Assembly (NCBI RefSeq): GCF_000172635.2
Contig: NC_018632.1
Location: 4,216,001 to 4,280,000 of the forward strand
Length of the DNA: 64,000 nt
DNA from: Alteromonas macleodii ATCC 27126
Lineage (GTDB): Bacteria; Pseudomonadota; Gammaproteobacteria; Enterobacterales; Alteromonadaceae
Direction: 5' to 3'
Part shown: positions 51,642 through 60,851 of the stretch, in pieces
How the letters are laid out: every line of letters starts with the position of its first letter
Position numbering within the stretch: position 1 is the first letter of the stretch
Made by a program: the position numbers and the translations under genes
Notes under the pieces: model-generated
Seen by the model: only the letters and a program-made list of their open reading frames with translations
What the model was told of the DNA's origin: nothing
The model's database searches: none

Positions 51642-53255
51642 TTAAAAATAAAATCGATAGGCAATAAACGCATTACTTGCGTCTTCAAACTGCCCCCAAA
51701 ACGTATAGTTATCCTTACCTGAAAAGACATTCACCCCCGCTCTCACTTGCCACTTGTCGGTGGGCGAATAAGCCACTGTAGTCTTTAGGTATCCGTCGCT
51801 ATCGCTGGGTGAATAAAACAGAAAAGTATTTAACGTCAGTGTTTGACGAAGTGCTAACCACGTTAAACGGGTCGTCACCCAATGGCGGTATTTTTCTTGA
51901 ACTCGCTCAGAAGACGAGACTGTTCTATCTAGGCCATCCGCATTGTGTAAGTACTCGGTGTACCACTGGAAACCACCGGTAAGATTTGCGGCAATTTCTT
52001 GGCTATAGCCTAGTAAGAAACGACTTTGATCATTCGCTATTTGCCCGTTACTTCCATCTATGTCTTCAAGGCTGTTGTAGAAAACGTATTCCGCATTTGC
52101 TATCCCCCGCCCCAGAGGCGCGACAACACTTGCGCCATAGGCATTCATTTTACTGTAGCGCGGTCTTCCAAGAGAATCTGTCGCGGTGGGCTGCCTTGTA
52201 TAACCGGTGTAACCATAGCCTGCAATCTCCATCCCCTTAACAGATTTATACACCCTTAAGGCAAGCTCACTTCCTCGTGGGCGATTATCACGTTCAACAG
52301 AAAACGAAGGGGCAATGTTTTCATCCAATTGCGGGCTGTAAAAAGAAAATATTTCGCCTGTAATACCAATATCAGGCTCAAATTCAGGTGTGACGACTAA
52401 ATCTACATTGGCAAAATCCGTGTAGCCCGACACCTTTAATGCATTACTCGGCGCTTTAAGGTATTCGTCTTCTCTTCCTGCAAAGAACGACTGATAATCT
52501 TTAGGGAAGAGATCATTTAAGAACAAGTAATCCCCTGTCCCCCAAGTCAGCACTTGCTTACCGACTTTAATGTCAAATGCATTTGCCCAGTCCCCCGTGC
52601 CGACTAAAGCGCTGGGTAGAATACTGCTTAAGCTACCTTGCCATGCCAGTTCGCGAAGTTGTGATTCCCACGACGACGTTACGCCGTCATACCAAACGTC
52701 GGCTTTACTGGAAATGGAGGAACTGTCTAATGCATAGTCTGCGCGAAGTTGAACTCTGGCGTCGCGCAATGTGCTGTTATTTAACACGGATGGCGCGTTA
52801 GCTGCTTGAAAACTCTCGTTCATTTGTGAATTCTGACTGCCAAACGCGGTAGCCATGTCACGGGAAAAACGGTTTCCTACGGCGAGCTCGGCGAAACCAG
52901 AAATACGAAGCTTACTTTTGCTGTCAGTGCCCCATTCGTCATCCCACTTATCGCTCCAATCGTCACCTGATTCGACATTATCCTCCTCAGGCCACACGCT
53001 GTCCCACTCGTCGTTTACGTTAGCTTTGTACTCTTGTGTACCGATTTTTAACGGGTCTTTTGGGTTCTGGCTTTCAACATTTAACGTCTGAGCGCTTAAC
53101 GGTAAACTTACTACTGCCATTAATGCAAAAATGAAAATAATCGGCGAGAGCAAAGCGTGCGCCCTCCATTGCTTTTTAACCCACTCAGAAAGACCATAAG
53201 CTTGGCTAGGCAGCGTTATCCATATGGATGGAGCTAGTAATTTAGGCAAGCGCAC
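51642..53255 (-). CDS. Outer-membrane beta-barrel protein (DUF1302-like) of an RND/LolA-like operon
   Basis: Predicted barrel of 537 residues from GTG 53255 (AAGGA nine bases upstream). The frame extends to 53327, overlapping the previous gene, but a hydrophobic export segment (FIFALMAVVSLPLSAQ) lies inside either way, preceded by an oddly long basic stretch. An acidic, Trp-rich linker (DEWDSVWPEEDN, DDWSDKWDDEWG) follows, then many alternating beta strands ending in FIAYRFYF with terminal Phe. It resembles the DUF1302-type proteins found with RND exporters of hydrophobic compounds. Third gene of the RND, LolA-like, barrel set. Confidence 0.75.
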   Translation of the reverse strand: MRLPKLLAPSIWITLPSQAYGLSEWVKKQWRAHALLSPIIFIFALMAVVSLPLSAQTLNVESQNPKDPLKIGTQEYKANVNDEWDSVWPEEDNVESGDDWSDKWDDEWGTDSKSKLRISGFAELAVGNRFSRDMATAFGSQNSQMNESFQAANAPSVLNNSTLRDARVQLRADYALDSSSISSKADVWYDGVTSSWESQLRELAWQGSLSSILPSALVGTGDWANAFDIKVGKQVLTWGTGDYLFLNDLFPKDYQSFFAGREDEYLKAPSNALKVSGYTDFANVDLVVTPEFEPDIGITGEIFSFYSPQLDENIAPSFSVERDNRPRGSELALRVYKSVKGMEIAGYGYTGYTRQPTATDSLGRPRYSKMNAYGASVVAPLGRGIANAEYVFYNSLEDIDGSNGQIANDQSRFLLGYSQEIAANLTGGFQWYTEYLHNADGLDRTVSSSERVQEKYRHWVTTRLTWLALRQTLTLNTFLFYSPSDSDGYLKTTVAYSPTDKWQVRAGVNVFSGKDNYTFWGQFEDASNAFIAYRFYF

Positions 53256-53283
53256 CGTGCTAAATTCCTTTTTCAAGATTGTG

Positions 53284-54174
53284 TTATTTAATATAGCGTT
53301 GCGGTGGCACACGTAGGCTACGCTCACTAAATATGCTATCTGGAAGACCTATGTCGTATTCAATCCCTCTGAATTCCATAAGGGTATAGCCACCTGATGC
53401 AAGGTCCGTCACCTTACTTCTCACCACAGTAGGATTGCCCTGTATAGTCTCAATAGTTACAGCTTCAACGCGGCGGTAGTTATTGTCCCCCTTATAAAAG
53501 TTAATTAAGGTGGGCAAATAAGTGTCTTTGTCTATCTCTACTACATAGTGGCTGAACTCAACGAGCGCTGTGTCCTTGGGCGTTGCTTTTAAGTGATAAT
53601 GAGTTTGGGTTTGTTCAAGCAGCTCAAAACTGTCCTGGGCCGTTGCGCGGCCGGAAACATCTTCATAGAAGAAATGAGAACCAACAAACGATGTACGTTT
53701 ATCGCCAGCCGCTATCCGCTTTACCAAATCTAAAGCCGGCAAATATAACCAACGGTCGTCATCAGAATTAAGCGCCGCATGCTTTTCAACGCGAAATACC
53801 GTACCTTCAACTTCAGTAGGACGGCTAAAGAAAACCAGCATACGTTGATCGCCGGTGTCGGCGCCTGCCTCATTCGGCACATCTTTGCGCAGAATAGTAA
53901 ACTGACGCATTTGCTTTCGACCTTGCTCGTCTACAATCAGCATTCTCGCCATTGAACGTCCGTCATTGCCCGCGTAGTACGCCGCCTGCTCAGCCTTATT
54001 AACGATTTCAGCAACATCGATACTACTGCTGCTTTCGTCGCTTTGGGTTGCCAAGGCTTGAGCGAATCCATTACCCGATATAAGTAATAGCGCAACAAGG
54101 CCCCTGAACATGCTTCGAAGGTTTCGTATTTTTGGTCGACGCCACATGAACACTGATAATATGGAAATACGCAT
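53284..54174 (-). CDS. Outer membrane lipoprotein-sorting (LolA-like) protein
   Basis: Periplasmic carrier of 296 residues with a LolA-like half-barrel (about 60-296): MLIVDEQGRKQMRQF, KDVPNEAGADTGDQRMLVFF, ALDLVKRIAAGDKRTSFVGSHF and FSERSLRVPP are typical of the family found in RND/MMPL operons. Export signal near FAQALAT (about residues 21-42). AAGGAGG six bases before the ATG fixes the start, one base after the RND stop codon. It probably carries lipid or hydrophobic cargo between the RND pump and the barrel. Confidence 0.85.
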   Translation of the reverse strand: MRISILSVFMWRRPKIRNLRSMFRGLVALLLISGNGFAQALATQSDESSSSIDVAEIVNKAEQAAYYAGNDGRSMARMLIVDEQGRKQMRQFTILRKDVPNEAGADTGDQRMLVFFSRPTEVEGTVFRVEKHAALNSDDDRWLYLPALDLVKRIAAGDKRTSFVGSHFFYEDVSGRATAQDSFELLEQTQTHYHLKATPKDTALVEFSHYVVEIDKDTYLPTLINFYKGDNNYRRVEAVTIETIQGNPTVVRSKVTDLASGGYTLMEFRGIEYDIGLPDSIFSERSLRVPPQRYIK

Positions 54175-54175
54175 T

Positions 54176-56779
54176 TTAGGCCTCCTTGAAAACCCAACGT
54201 TTAAGCAACGTCATAGCAGCTGGCAGCACCAGCAGCGTAACGAGTGCTGAAATAAACATGATACTTGCCAGGAAAATACCCACGGTAATGTAAGGCACCA
54301 GTGGCGCTAAAAGCAGCGGCGTAAAGCCAAGCGCGATGACCAACGCATTACGAGTAATAGCGCTAGCAGGCTCTTCAAACATGGCATCAAACGTTTTACT
54401 CACGTCACCAGTTTGCTTGTAAATCTCTTTGGCTCTAGCCAGAAAGTGAATGGCAAAGTCTACCGACAAACCCAATGTCAGGGCTGAAAGCACGGCAATA
54501 GGCATATCGTAATCTTTACCTACAATGCCAATAGCACCGTAAATAAAGGTGATAGTTATAGTAAGAGGCAGCATGGCTAATACACCGAATATCAGTGAGC
54601 GCAGCAGCAATACCATCATCACAAAAACAATAATAAAGGCGCTAAGTAAGCTGTCTAACATGCCTGCAACCATGTTGTCCTGCCACACCACATTTAGGTA
54701 TGCCTTACCTGCCCATTGATATGTCAGGCCATCAGGCAGTGTGTGTTGAGCGAAGTAGTTATCGACTAACTCAATTACCTCGGTCATATCTTGGTTGTCA
54801 CCACTGGATAGTTGTAGCCACACCAAGGTTTTACGATAGTCTGGTGTCACGAAATGCCACAAGTCTTGAGGCCTATGAGAGGACTGATATTGCAAGAGCG
54901 TCTGTGCTATCGCCGGCTGAGTATTAGGTAACTCATAGTCGCTGTCATTGCCCGAATGCAGCTCTCGGTTAACCACTTTAATCACATCACTGAGGGACTG
55001 AGTTTTACCCACCAGCGTTTGAGTGCTTAGGTAATTTTGCAGGTCTGAAAGCAGCGCTACATTATCGGGCTGTTGAAACGTTTTGCTTGTGCCTTTAATT
55101 TCATCAATGCTTGAAAGCAATCGATTTAAAGCGTCATATTCGTCGCTATCAAGATCACCGAATAATGCATCATCGACGGCAAATGCGAGAGTCTCAAAAT
55201 TATTGCCGGCATTTTCATTGTTTAGTGTATCGAGGGTTGTTTCACGCCATTCATCTAATGAAGGGGGCAACACTGCACTTAGCAGTATTTCACGTGCACT
55301 TTTCAGCTTGCGGGTATCTTCAATAACAATGTACGCGTTATACGTACCCGCAAACTCCTTATTAAGCGCCTTATCGGCTACGCGAATTTCATGATTTTCT
55401 TTAAACCAGCGCACAGGGTTGTCGTTAATTTGTATTTGGAAAATACCCCACACTGATACCGCTGAAATCACCATAAACGCAACGAGTAATGCCCCTTTAT
55501 AATTTAGCGCCAAGGTGCGAATACCGTACACAAATCGCTGTAAGTATGTTGTTTTCATTGATGAGGTATTGGCATCGGCGTGCAGTGCAGACTGCAATTT
55601 TGCGAGCGCCTCTGGCGACATTCTTGATATATATGCAGGTATAAAGGTAAGCGTAATAGCGAAAGCCAACAGAATACCTGAGCCAATGAAAGCACCGAAA
55701 ATCTGTACGGGTGGAATGGGAGTTAGCATAAGTGAATAGAACCCTGCCGCAGAGGTCAGCGACGTAAACAGCATCGGCTGAAATAGGTGTTCAACCACTG
55801 TGGTAATCACTTGTTCGGCCTTTTGACCTGGTTTATAGCGGTCTGAAAACTCAGACAATATATGCACCGAGTCAACAACAGCGATAGGCATCAAAAATAT
55901 GGCAATCATGGATGACATGATGTGCACGGTGAAACCTAAGCCGATTAGCGCCCCCATTGTGATAATTACCGTTGCCATTGCCACCACCATCGGGGCGGTA
56001 ATCAGCGTAAAATTGCGGAAAAAGATAAAAAGGAGGATAAAAATCATTAGTCCCGCAGCTGGCGCTGAAATTGCCATTTGAATAAACATTTCAACGCCGA
56101 ACTGATCTTCAGCAACAGGGAGTCCTGTTATGTGCCACTGCAATGTTTCGTTTGTTGTATTCGCGCCAATATAGGCACGAATGTCTTCCGCAATACGAAA
56201 GCTCTCATTTTTATCTTTAATGGGCACATAGATAGCCGCAGCATTGTTTGATGAGGAAGCCAGGCTCCCCTGTAACATTGGAAGGCGTGCAATAGCATTG
56301 GCAATGTAATCTGCTTCCTCTTGCGATGATGGGGCTTGTGACATCATCCAAGAGAACTTGAGCTCACCGTCGTCACCTTGAGTAATATTGTCCACTGTTG
56401 AAAACGACATGACATCTCTAGCAATAACACCCTCAGTGTTTAATATTTGCTGGGTAATACCGTCTATTGCTTGCAGGTTGTTTGGTGTGTAGATGCCTTT
56501 ATTGGTACTTAAAGCAGCATTATCAGTGGCTGTGTCATTGGCCGGTGATGCTATAACCCCCACCACTATCGCGTCGTGCATAGCAAAAGTATGCTTCACA
56601 TCGTTATGAAAGATGCGGGCAGGATGATTGGCTTCAAGCATATTCTCTGGGTCGGTGTCTATCGTAATTAGCCGCATTTGATAAGCGCAAAAGACAACAG
56701 CCAACAGTAAAGCGGAATAAACCCACTTACCTTTCTGGGTAGATAGGAACAGTAATTTTTCAATAACTGCCGTGAACAT
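54176..56779 (-). CDS. RND/MMPL-family transporter
   Basis: Large inner-membrane exporter of 867 residues with two repeats of one helix, a periplasmic domain and five helices. The first repeat includes SSMIAIFLMPIAVVDSVHILSEF, the second IAVLSALTLGLSVDFAIHFLARA, each with the Asp/His proton-relay residues of the HpnN/MMPL group. Pumps of this type move lipids, hopanoids or other hydrophobic molecules. AGGAG lies nine bases before the ATG. First gene of the RND, LolA-like, barrel operon; substrate unknown. Confidence 0.9.
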   Translation of the reverse strand: MFTAVIEKLLFLSTQKGKWVYSALLLAVVFCAYQMRLITIDTDPENMLEANHPARIFHNDVKHTFAMHDAIVVGVIASPANDTATDNAALSTNKGIYTPNNLQAIDGITQQILNTEGVIARDVMSFSTVDNITQGDDGELKFSWMMSQAPSSQEEADYIANAIARLPMLQGSLASSSNNAAAIYVPIKDKNESFRIAEDIRAYIGANTTNETLQWHITGLPVAEDQFGVEMFIQMAISAPAAGLMIFILLFIFFRNFTLITAPMVVAMATVIITMGALIGLGFTVHIMSSMIAIFLMPIAVVDSVHILSEFSDRYKPGQKAEQVITTVVEHLFQPMLFTSLTSAAGFYSLMLTPIPPVQIFGAFIGSGILLAFAITLTFIPAYISRMSPEALAKLQSALHADANTSSMKTTYLQRFVYGIRTLALNYKGALLVAFMVISAVSVWGIFQIQINDNPVRWFKENHEIRVADKALNKEFAGTYNAYIVIEDTRKLKSAREILLSAVLPPSLDEWRETTLDTLNNENAGNNFETLAFAVDDALFGDLDSDEYDALNRLLSSIDEIKGTSKTFQQPDNVALLSDLQNYLSTQTLVGKTQSLSDVIKVVNRELHSGNDSDYELPNTQPAIAQTLLQYQSSHRPQDLWHFVTPDYRKTLVWLQLSSGDNQDMTEVIELVDNYFAQHTLPDGLTYQWAGKAYLNVVWQDNMVAGMLDSLLSAFIIVFVMMVLLLRSLIFGVLAMLPLTITITFIYGAIGIVGKDYDMPIAVLSALTLGLSVDFAIHFLARAKEIYKQTGDVSKTFDAMFEEPASAITRNALVIALGFTPLLLAPLVPYITVGIFLASIMFISALVTLLVLPAAMTLLKRWVFKEA

Positions 56780-57240
56780 AGCTACGAACTCCTACTAGGA
56801 AATACATTGATCCCCTCTAATCGTGATACGACTGGGATAACTCCATCCACTGTGTTTCCTTGACGTGTTGAGTGGCGCTTCACTTTCACAAACCATGACC
56901 TTTGCTCTGCAGAACATTTCACAACGCCTACCTGCGTTAGCAAAAACAATGGGTACATTTATGGGCCACAGCGTTAATGGGATATCGCATTAAATTAGAT
57001 ATTTCTAATATATGAACAATTTAATGTATTTTTAGAAAAGATCAAGAGCAATGCGACGAGTTACACAGAGAAAAGAAAAGTGTTTGTAAAACGCTACACA
57101 CCACCGAGAAAAAACTACATACCTACTCAACCTTAGTTTTTCAAATACGAGCTACCCGCTGTCCAAAAATAAAAATAACCCATAAAAATCAGTAATTTAA
57201 AATTATTCTAAACTGAATTTAAGGTTTGGCACAGATCACG
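56780..57240. other. Long AT-rich intergenic region without a gene
   Basis: No frame with a ribosome site or recognisable product was found. It holds the RND operon promoter and a GacA/UvrY-like imperfect box (TGTAAAACGCTACA, about 57085-57098), about 170 bases before the proposed start of the downstream RNA. Confidence 0.5.
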
Positions 57241-57257
57241 CATACATTAGACTAACG

Positions 57258-57758
57258 GATAAATACAGAACGCAGTTTGTAGCTAGGACAGCTTTAGCGA
57301 CGGAGAGGCCAAATTGCGTAGATGACAAATACTGAAGGTGACGACATTGGAAGTGCATGGAGTGTGTCACCAAGGAAAAATGGATGTGTCAGAATTGTAG
57401 CTAATGGATGCCTGTAGAAGATTCGTTAAATTGCTGGTCGATGATGAGGTTAGGTAAAAGACAACCTAATTAAACTCGCAGGATGCAAGGCACTTGTTTC
57501 ATAAGGATTGCAAACAAGCTCTGAGTACCTACATCGCAAGCACCGACAGTGATGTCTCGTGCAGCAAGGGATTGTTGACCCAATTTGGATTCGTTGAATG
57601 TACGTGTGTGTTGCTTCAGCGAGACCATAGTGAGGACACTGGTAATGTCGTCGATGTTATTAGTGAGTTGTCATCCGACGACTACCCTCTCCCCTCAAAG
57701 GCCCATCCCGGCCTTTACATACCTCTGATTTTGGCCCGCCTTTGGCGGGCATTTTTTT
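57258..57758 (+). ncRNA. Candidate CsrB-type regulatory RNA
   Basis: A promoter-like TTGGCA-N16-TAGACT (57226-57253) and a strong terminator (57734-57757) bound a 500-base stretch with no convincing frame. The strand carries 13 GGA triplets between 57257 and 57640 (for example CAGGATG, AAGGAT, TGGAT, AGGACA), against only about two TCC, the pattern of RNAs that bind CsrA through GGA loops. A GacA/UvrY-like box lies about 170 bases upstream. The 92-codon frame at 57494-57772 runs through the terminator and is not credible. It could instead be another long RNA. Confidence 0.38.
57734..57757 (+). terminator. Strong Rho-independent terminator of the candidate RNA
   Basis: GCCCGCC, loop TTT, GGCGGGC, then ATTTTTTT. 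No coding gene ends before it on this strand, so it must close a non-coding transcript. Confidence 0.88.
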
Positions 57759-57817
57759 ATCTTCATTTGTGATAAAATTGCGTTGATTCTTTATCGCCTA
57801 ACAAAAGGGCTACCTGC

Positions 57818-59032
57818 GTGCTTTCGCCGTCTGCATCTACTATCGTTTTTAGAGTTCTTTTTTGTGCGTTGCTCGCTACGTCTGTTGGCCAAAGCGTAAT
57901 GCTTACCACACTCCCTTCTATGGGGCGACAGGCGAACCTTTCTGAATTCCACATTGCCACTATTATGTCTAGCTCTGCACTTATCTTTGCGTTCGGTACG
58001 AATGTGTGGAGCAAAGTCGCTAAGCGTGCGGGCTTTAAACGTATTTTAAAGGTTGGTCTGTCGGGTTATAGCTTGGGCACATTTGCCTTCGCTAGTGCAT
58101 GGATGGCAGGATTTTCTGGCATTATAAGCGGCACCAATTTGTTTTTGGCATTGTTGATAAGCCGAAGTCTGCAATCAACCATTATGTCTGCAACTCCGCC
58201 TTCTGCGGTAGGTTACGCCGTCGCCATCAGTACGCCCCAAAGTCGAGTAAGTGCAATCAGCAAAGTCACCTCTGCAAGCAACGTAGGGCAAATTGTGGGG
58301 CCCGCCTACGCTGGGCTTTTAGTCGGTTTTGGCTTATTAGCACCGTTGTACAGCATCGTTTTGCTAACCTTGCTGGCGCTTACATTGGTATATTTTAAGC
58401 TACCTGTTCTGCCGCCTTTGTCTCAGCAAAAAAACGCTCAGCAGACTAGCGACAATAACCAAGCGCCTAGCAAAGTACCTTATGTATTCGTCGCTGCATG
58501 TATTTGTGTATTTTGCGCAATGGCGATGATGCAGCAATCACTGGGTTTCTTTTTTATCGATTTTTACGACTATTCACCCGTAGACGCTGCTCGGCAAGTG
58601 GGTTTCGCGATGATGGTCAGTGCTGCCGCGTCTCTTACAGCCCAATTTGGGTGGGTACAAAAAGGCCGAATAAGCAAAGAAGCGATGATCACTATCGCGC
58701 TTCCGCTATTGGGCTTAGCCTACTTGCTGCTCTTTCTTCAACATTCGTTATTTATACTTTATGCGGCCATGACATTAATGGGTTTAGGTATGGGAATGGC
58801 CTACCCATCTTTGGCAGCTGCAGCAACGACCTACTGCGCCCCCTCTCAACAAGCCACTATCACTGGGTTAATTACAGCGACTACTGCCATGGGCTACGTA
58901 ATAGGTCCACCACTGGCAGCTTTCATTTACCAACTGGACATCGCGCTTCCGTTCGCTATAGCGTCAGCGCTCATCGCAGCAACCACGTGCGTCGTCTACA
59001 TAACATTGCGAAGAATAAGACACGTTGGCTAG
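57818..59032 (+). CDS. MFS transporter, DHA1-type drug/metabolite exporter
   Basis: Inner-membrane protein of 404 residues with 12 predicted helices. Helix 1 to 2 loop and the FGTNVWSKVAKRAGFKRIL segment (motif A-like), and GYVIGPPLAAFIYQL (motif C-like, antiporter signature in spirit) suit DHA1-type proton-coupled exporters. The start is GTG 57818 with AGGG eight bases upstream, 60 bases after the RNA terminator. No regulator gene is adjacent; substrate unknown. Confidence 0.82.
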   Translation: MLSPSASTIVFRVLFCALLATSVGQSVMLTTLPSMGRQANLSEFHIATIMSSSALIFAFGTNVWSKVAKRAGFKRILKVGLSGYSLGTFAFASAWMAGFSGIISGTNLFLALLISRSLQSTIMSATPPSAVGYAVAISTPQSRVSAISKVTSASNVGQIVGPAYAGLLVGFGLLAPLYSIVLLTLLALTLVYFKLPVLPPLSQQKNAQQTSDNNQAPSKVPYVFVAACICVFCAMAMMQQSLGFFFIDFYDYSPVDAARQVGFAMMVSAAASLTAQFGWVQKGRISKEAMITIALPLLGLAYLLLFLQHSLFILYAAMTLMGLGMGMAYPSLAAAATTYCAPSQQATITGLITATTAMGYVIGPPLAAFIYQLDIALPFAIASALIAATTCVVYITLRRIRHVG

Positions 59033-59109
59033 GGCCTGTTAACCGTTCTATACATTTGGCCCAATTCGTCATCAAAGCTAAACAGGCCTTAGCGAATTAA
59101 TGCCAGCCT

Positions 59110-59130
59110 GACAGGTGACAGGTGACAGGA
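59110..59130. repeat. Three tandem 7-bp repeats GACAGGT
   Basis: GACAGGT, GACAGGT and GACAGGA in direct succession after the MFS gene. Short and of unknown meaning. Confidence 0.7.
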
Positions 59131-59285
59131 ATACGCCTATTTCAAAGGTATTTATTTTTTACCTTTTATTTTTAAAAAAGCGGAACCTTTTTATAATTAG
59201 GCTATCTTAACTTATACATGAAGTCGTTGAGTGTGCGTCTTTGTGGTGTGTAAATGTGTTTTCCAAGTTATGTTGTGGTTTTTTT

Positions 59286-59308
59286 AAGGGGCTTTTTAGC
59301 CCCTTTTC
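59286..59308 (+). terminator. Rho-independent terminator 250 bases after the MFS gene
   Basis: AAGGGGC and GCCCCTT around a TTTTTA loop, then a T-rich run. Either the distal terminator of the MFS gene or the end of a short unannotated RNA starting near an AT-rich promoter at about 59190. The gap 59033-59527 also holds the GACAGGT repeat and the Fur box. Confidence 0.75.
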
Positions 59309-59471
59309 TTTTGCTCTAGTCTTTCCTTTTCCAGTGCGTATTTCTCGCTTATTGTTATAGTACTAATCCAACGTACACCTATCTATTTTATTTGTATTAG
59401 TTTATCTCAAGACCGGTCAGTTAATCTAAAAAATAGAACTAAACAATCCTGATCATTTCACCTTTAGAAAT

Positions 59472-59490
59472 GGAAATGAGAATTATTTCT
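59472..59490. promoter_or_regulatory. Fur-box-like site before the siderophore-interacting protein
   Basis: GGAAATGAGAATTATTTCT matches about 12 of 19 positions of the Fur consensus GATAATGATAATCATTATC, with a clear ATGAGAATTATTT core, 38 bases before the ATG. Confidence 0.6.
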
Positions 59491-59527
59491 AAATAGAATA
59501 GCTACTCAAGATCACAGGAGTAAGCTA

Positions 59528-60301
59528 ATGCCTAAACCGCAACCTCGCAGAGCTATTGTCACCCAATCAGTCCGAATTACCCCAAATATGCAGCGTGTAC
59601 ACCTTAGTGGGGAAGACCTTCTTACCTTTCCCTCGGTTACTGCAGGTGCGTACATTAAACTTATGTTCGACCTAGAAGGAAACCCGCTGAAACGCCCCAC
59701 AGATACGAGCCAAGTGGCAATGCGCACCTATACGGTTGCGCACTTTGACGCAGAGAAGCCTGAAATGATTCTGGATATGGTTATCCATGCCGATGGTGGT
59801 AAAACTGGCCCTGCGTCGGCATGGGCGACAAGTACAAAGCCTGGCGACATCATCACGCTCGCAGGGCCCGGTTCTAGTAAGGGACTCAGCGAGCAATATG
59901 ATTGGATACTGTTGGCTGGCGACATGACAGCGCTTCCTAGTATTAGAAATCACCTCGCCGAGCTTCCTGTGCAAACCAAAGGCTACGCCGTGATTAAAAT
60001 TGAAGACGAAAAGGATGCGGTTACACTTAAGAAGCCCGAAGGAGTAACGGTGATATGGGAACATGAGCAATCTTTACCTTCCCGCCTTGACCAGTTAACT
60101 TGGCTCGACGGAAACCCCACAGTTTGGGTGGCGTGTGAATTTTCTGATATGCGGGCGATTCGGGCATGGCTCAAGGACGAAAAATCCGTGGCGCACGAGA
60201 ATATTTACATTAGCAGCTACTGGAAGAAAGGCCGCAGCGAAGATCAACATAAAATAGAAAAAAGGCAGGACAGTGAAGCGTATGCTAAAACATTGGCCTA
60301 G
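59528..60301 (+). CDS. Siderophore-interacting FAD-binding protein (SIP/ViuB-like)
   Basis: Cytoplasmic ferric-siderophore reductase of 257 residues. The FAD domain has MRTYTVAHFD (the RxYT flavin motif) and DMVIHADGGKTGPASAWA; the NAD(P)-like domain has WILLAGDMTALPSI and WVACEFSDMRAIRAWL, all SIP-family marks. It releases iron from imported siderophores. CAGGAG lies before the start. A Fur-like box upstream fits iron control. No siderophore receptor or synthesis gene is adjacent. Confidence 0.92.
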   Translation: MPKPQPRRAIVTQSVRITPNMQRVHLSGEDLLTFPSVTAGAYIKLMFDLEGNPLKRPTDTSQVAMRTYTVAHFDAEKPEMILDMVIHADGGKTGPASAWATSTKPGDIITLAGPGSSKGLSEQYDWILLAGDMTALPSIRNHLAELPVQTKGYAVIKIEDEKDAVTLKKPEGVTVIWEHEQSLPSRLDQLTWLDGNPTVWVACEFSDMRAIRAWLKDEKSVAHENIYISSYWKKGRSEDQHKIEKRQDSEAYAKTLA

Positions 60302-60443
60302 TTGATGACTATGCTTCCTGTAGGCTTTGCAAGAACTTGTAAATTCTGCATAAAAAACAACTGTACGGCAGAATTTTCATAAACAACAAATTCAATACTT
60401 TCATGCACCTACACAATGGAACAGCATTTGCTGCTAAGAAAAT

Positions 60444-60471
60444 AACTGGCCAATTATTCCGCCAGTTTTTT
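60444..60471 (+). terminator. Terminator between SIP and CsbD genes
   Basis: AACTGGC (60444-60450) and GCCAGTT (60461-60467) followed by T residues, 32 bases before the CsbD start. Confidence 0.65.
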
Positions 60472-60502
60472 CAACCAATTGTTTGGATAAGGAGAGCAAG
60501 TT

Positions 60503-60694
60503 ATGAACAGTGATCGTATTGAAGGTAATTGGAAAGAAATGAAAGGTAAGGTGCAGCAAAAGTGGGGCAAACTTACCGATGACGACCTAGATGTAATTGA
60601 CGGTCGACGTGAAGAACTAGTAGGTAAGATTCAACAAGCTTATGGCAAAAGCCGTGACGAAGCTGAAAAAGAGGTCGATGGTTATTTTAATTAA
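60503..60694 (+). CDS. CsbD-family stress protein
   Basis: Small hydrophilic, helical protein of 63 residues. NWKEMKGKVQQKWGKLTDDDLDVIDGRREELVGKIQQAYG-type sequence is the complete CsbD domain (a general-stress protein family of unknown biochemical role, compare YjbJ of E. coli). AGGAGAG precedes the ATG. Stands alone between two terminators. Confidence 0.92.
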   Translation: MNSDRIEGNWKEMKGKVQQKWGKLTDDDLDVIDGRREELVGKIQQAYGKSRDEAEKEVDGYFN

Positions 60695-60774
60695 TCGCCG
60701 TCTTCAATATATGAATTAAGACACTGGCAGTATAACAATCTGGTATCACTGTATTGTTAATCTTTACTGCTACT

Positions 60775-60808
60775 AAAAGGGCCGCTGCATAATGCAGCGG
60801 CCCTTTTT
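60775..60808. terminator. Strong terminator between CsbD gene and the convergent lipoprotein operon
   Basis: GGGCCGCTGCAT and ATGCAGCGGCCC with flanking A and T runs; serves both strands. Confidence 0.9.
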
Positions 60809-60851
60809 ATTTGTGTCAAAGTCAAGGGAGGTTATGCCCTTTGATTTTTTA

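Noticed and set aside
57494..57772. 92-codon open frame
   Set aside because: It runs through a strong terminator, lacks a ribosome site and has no recognisable features; the region fits a non-coding RNA better.
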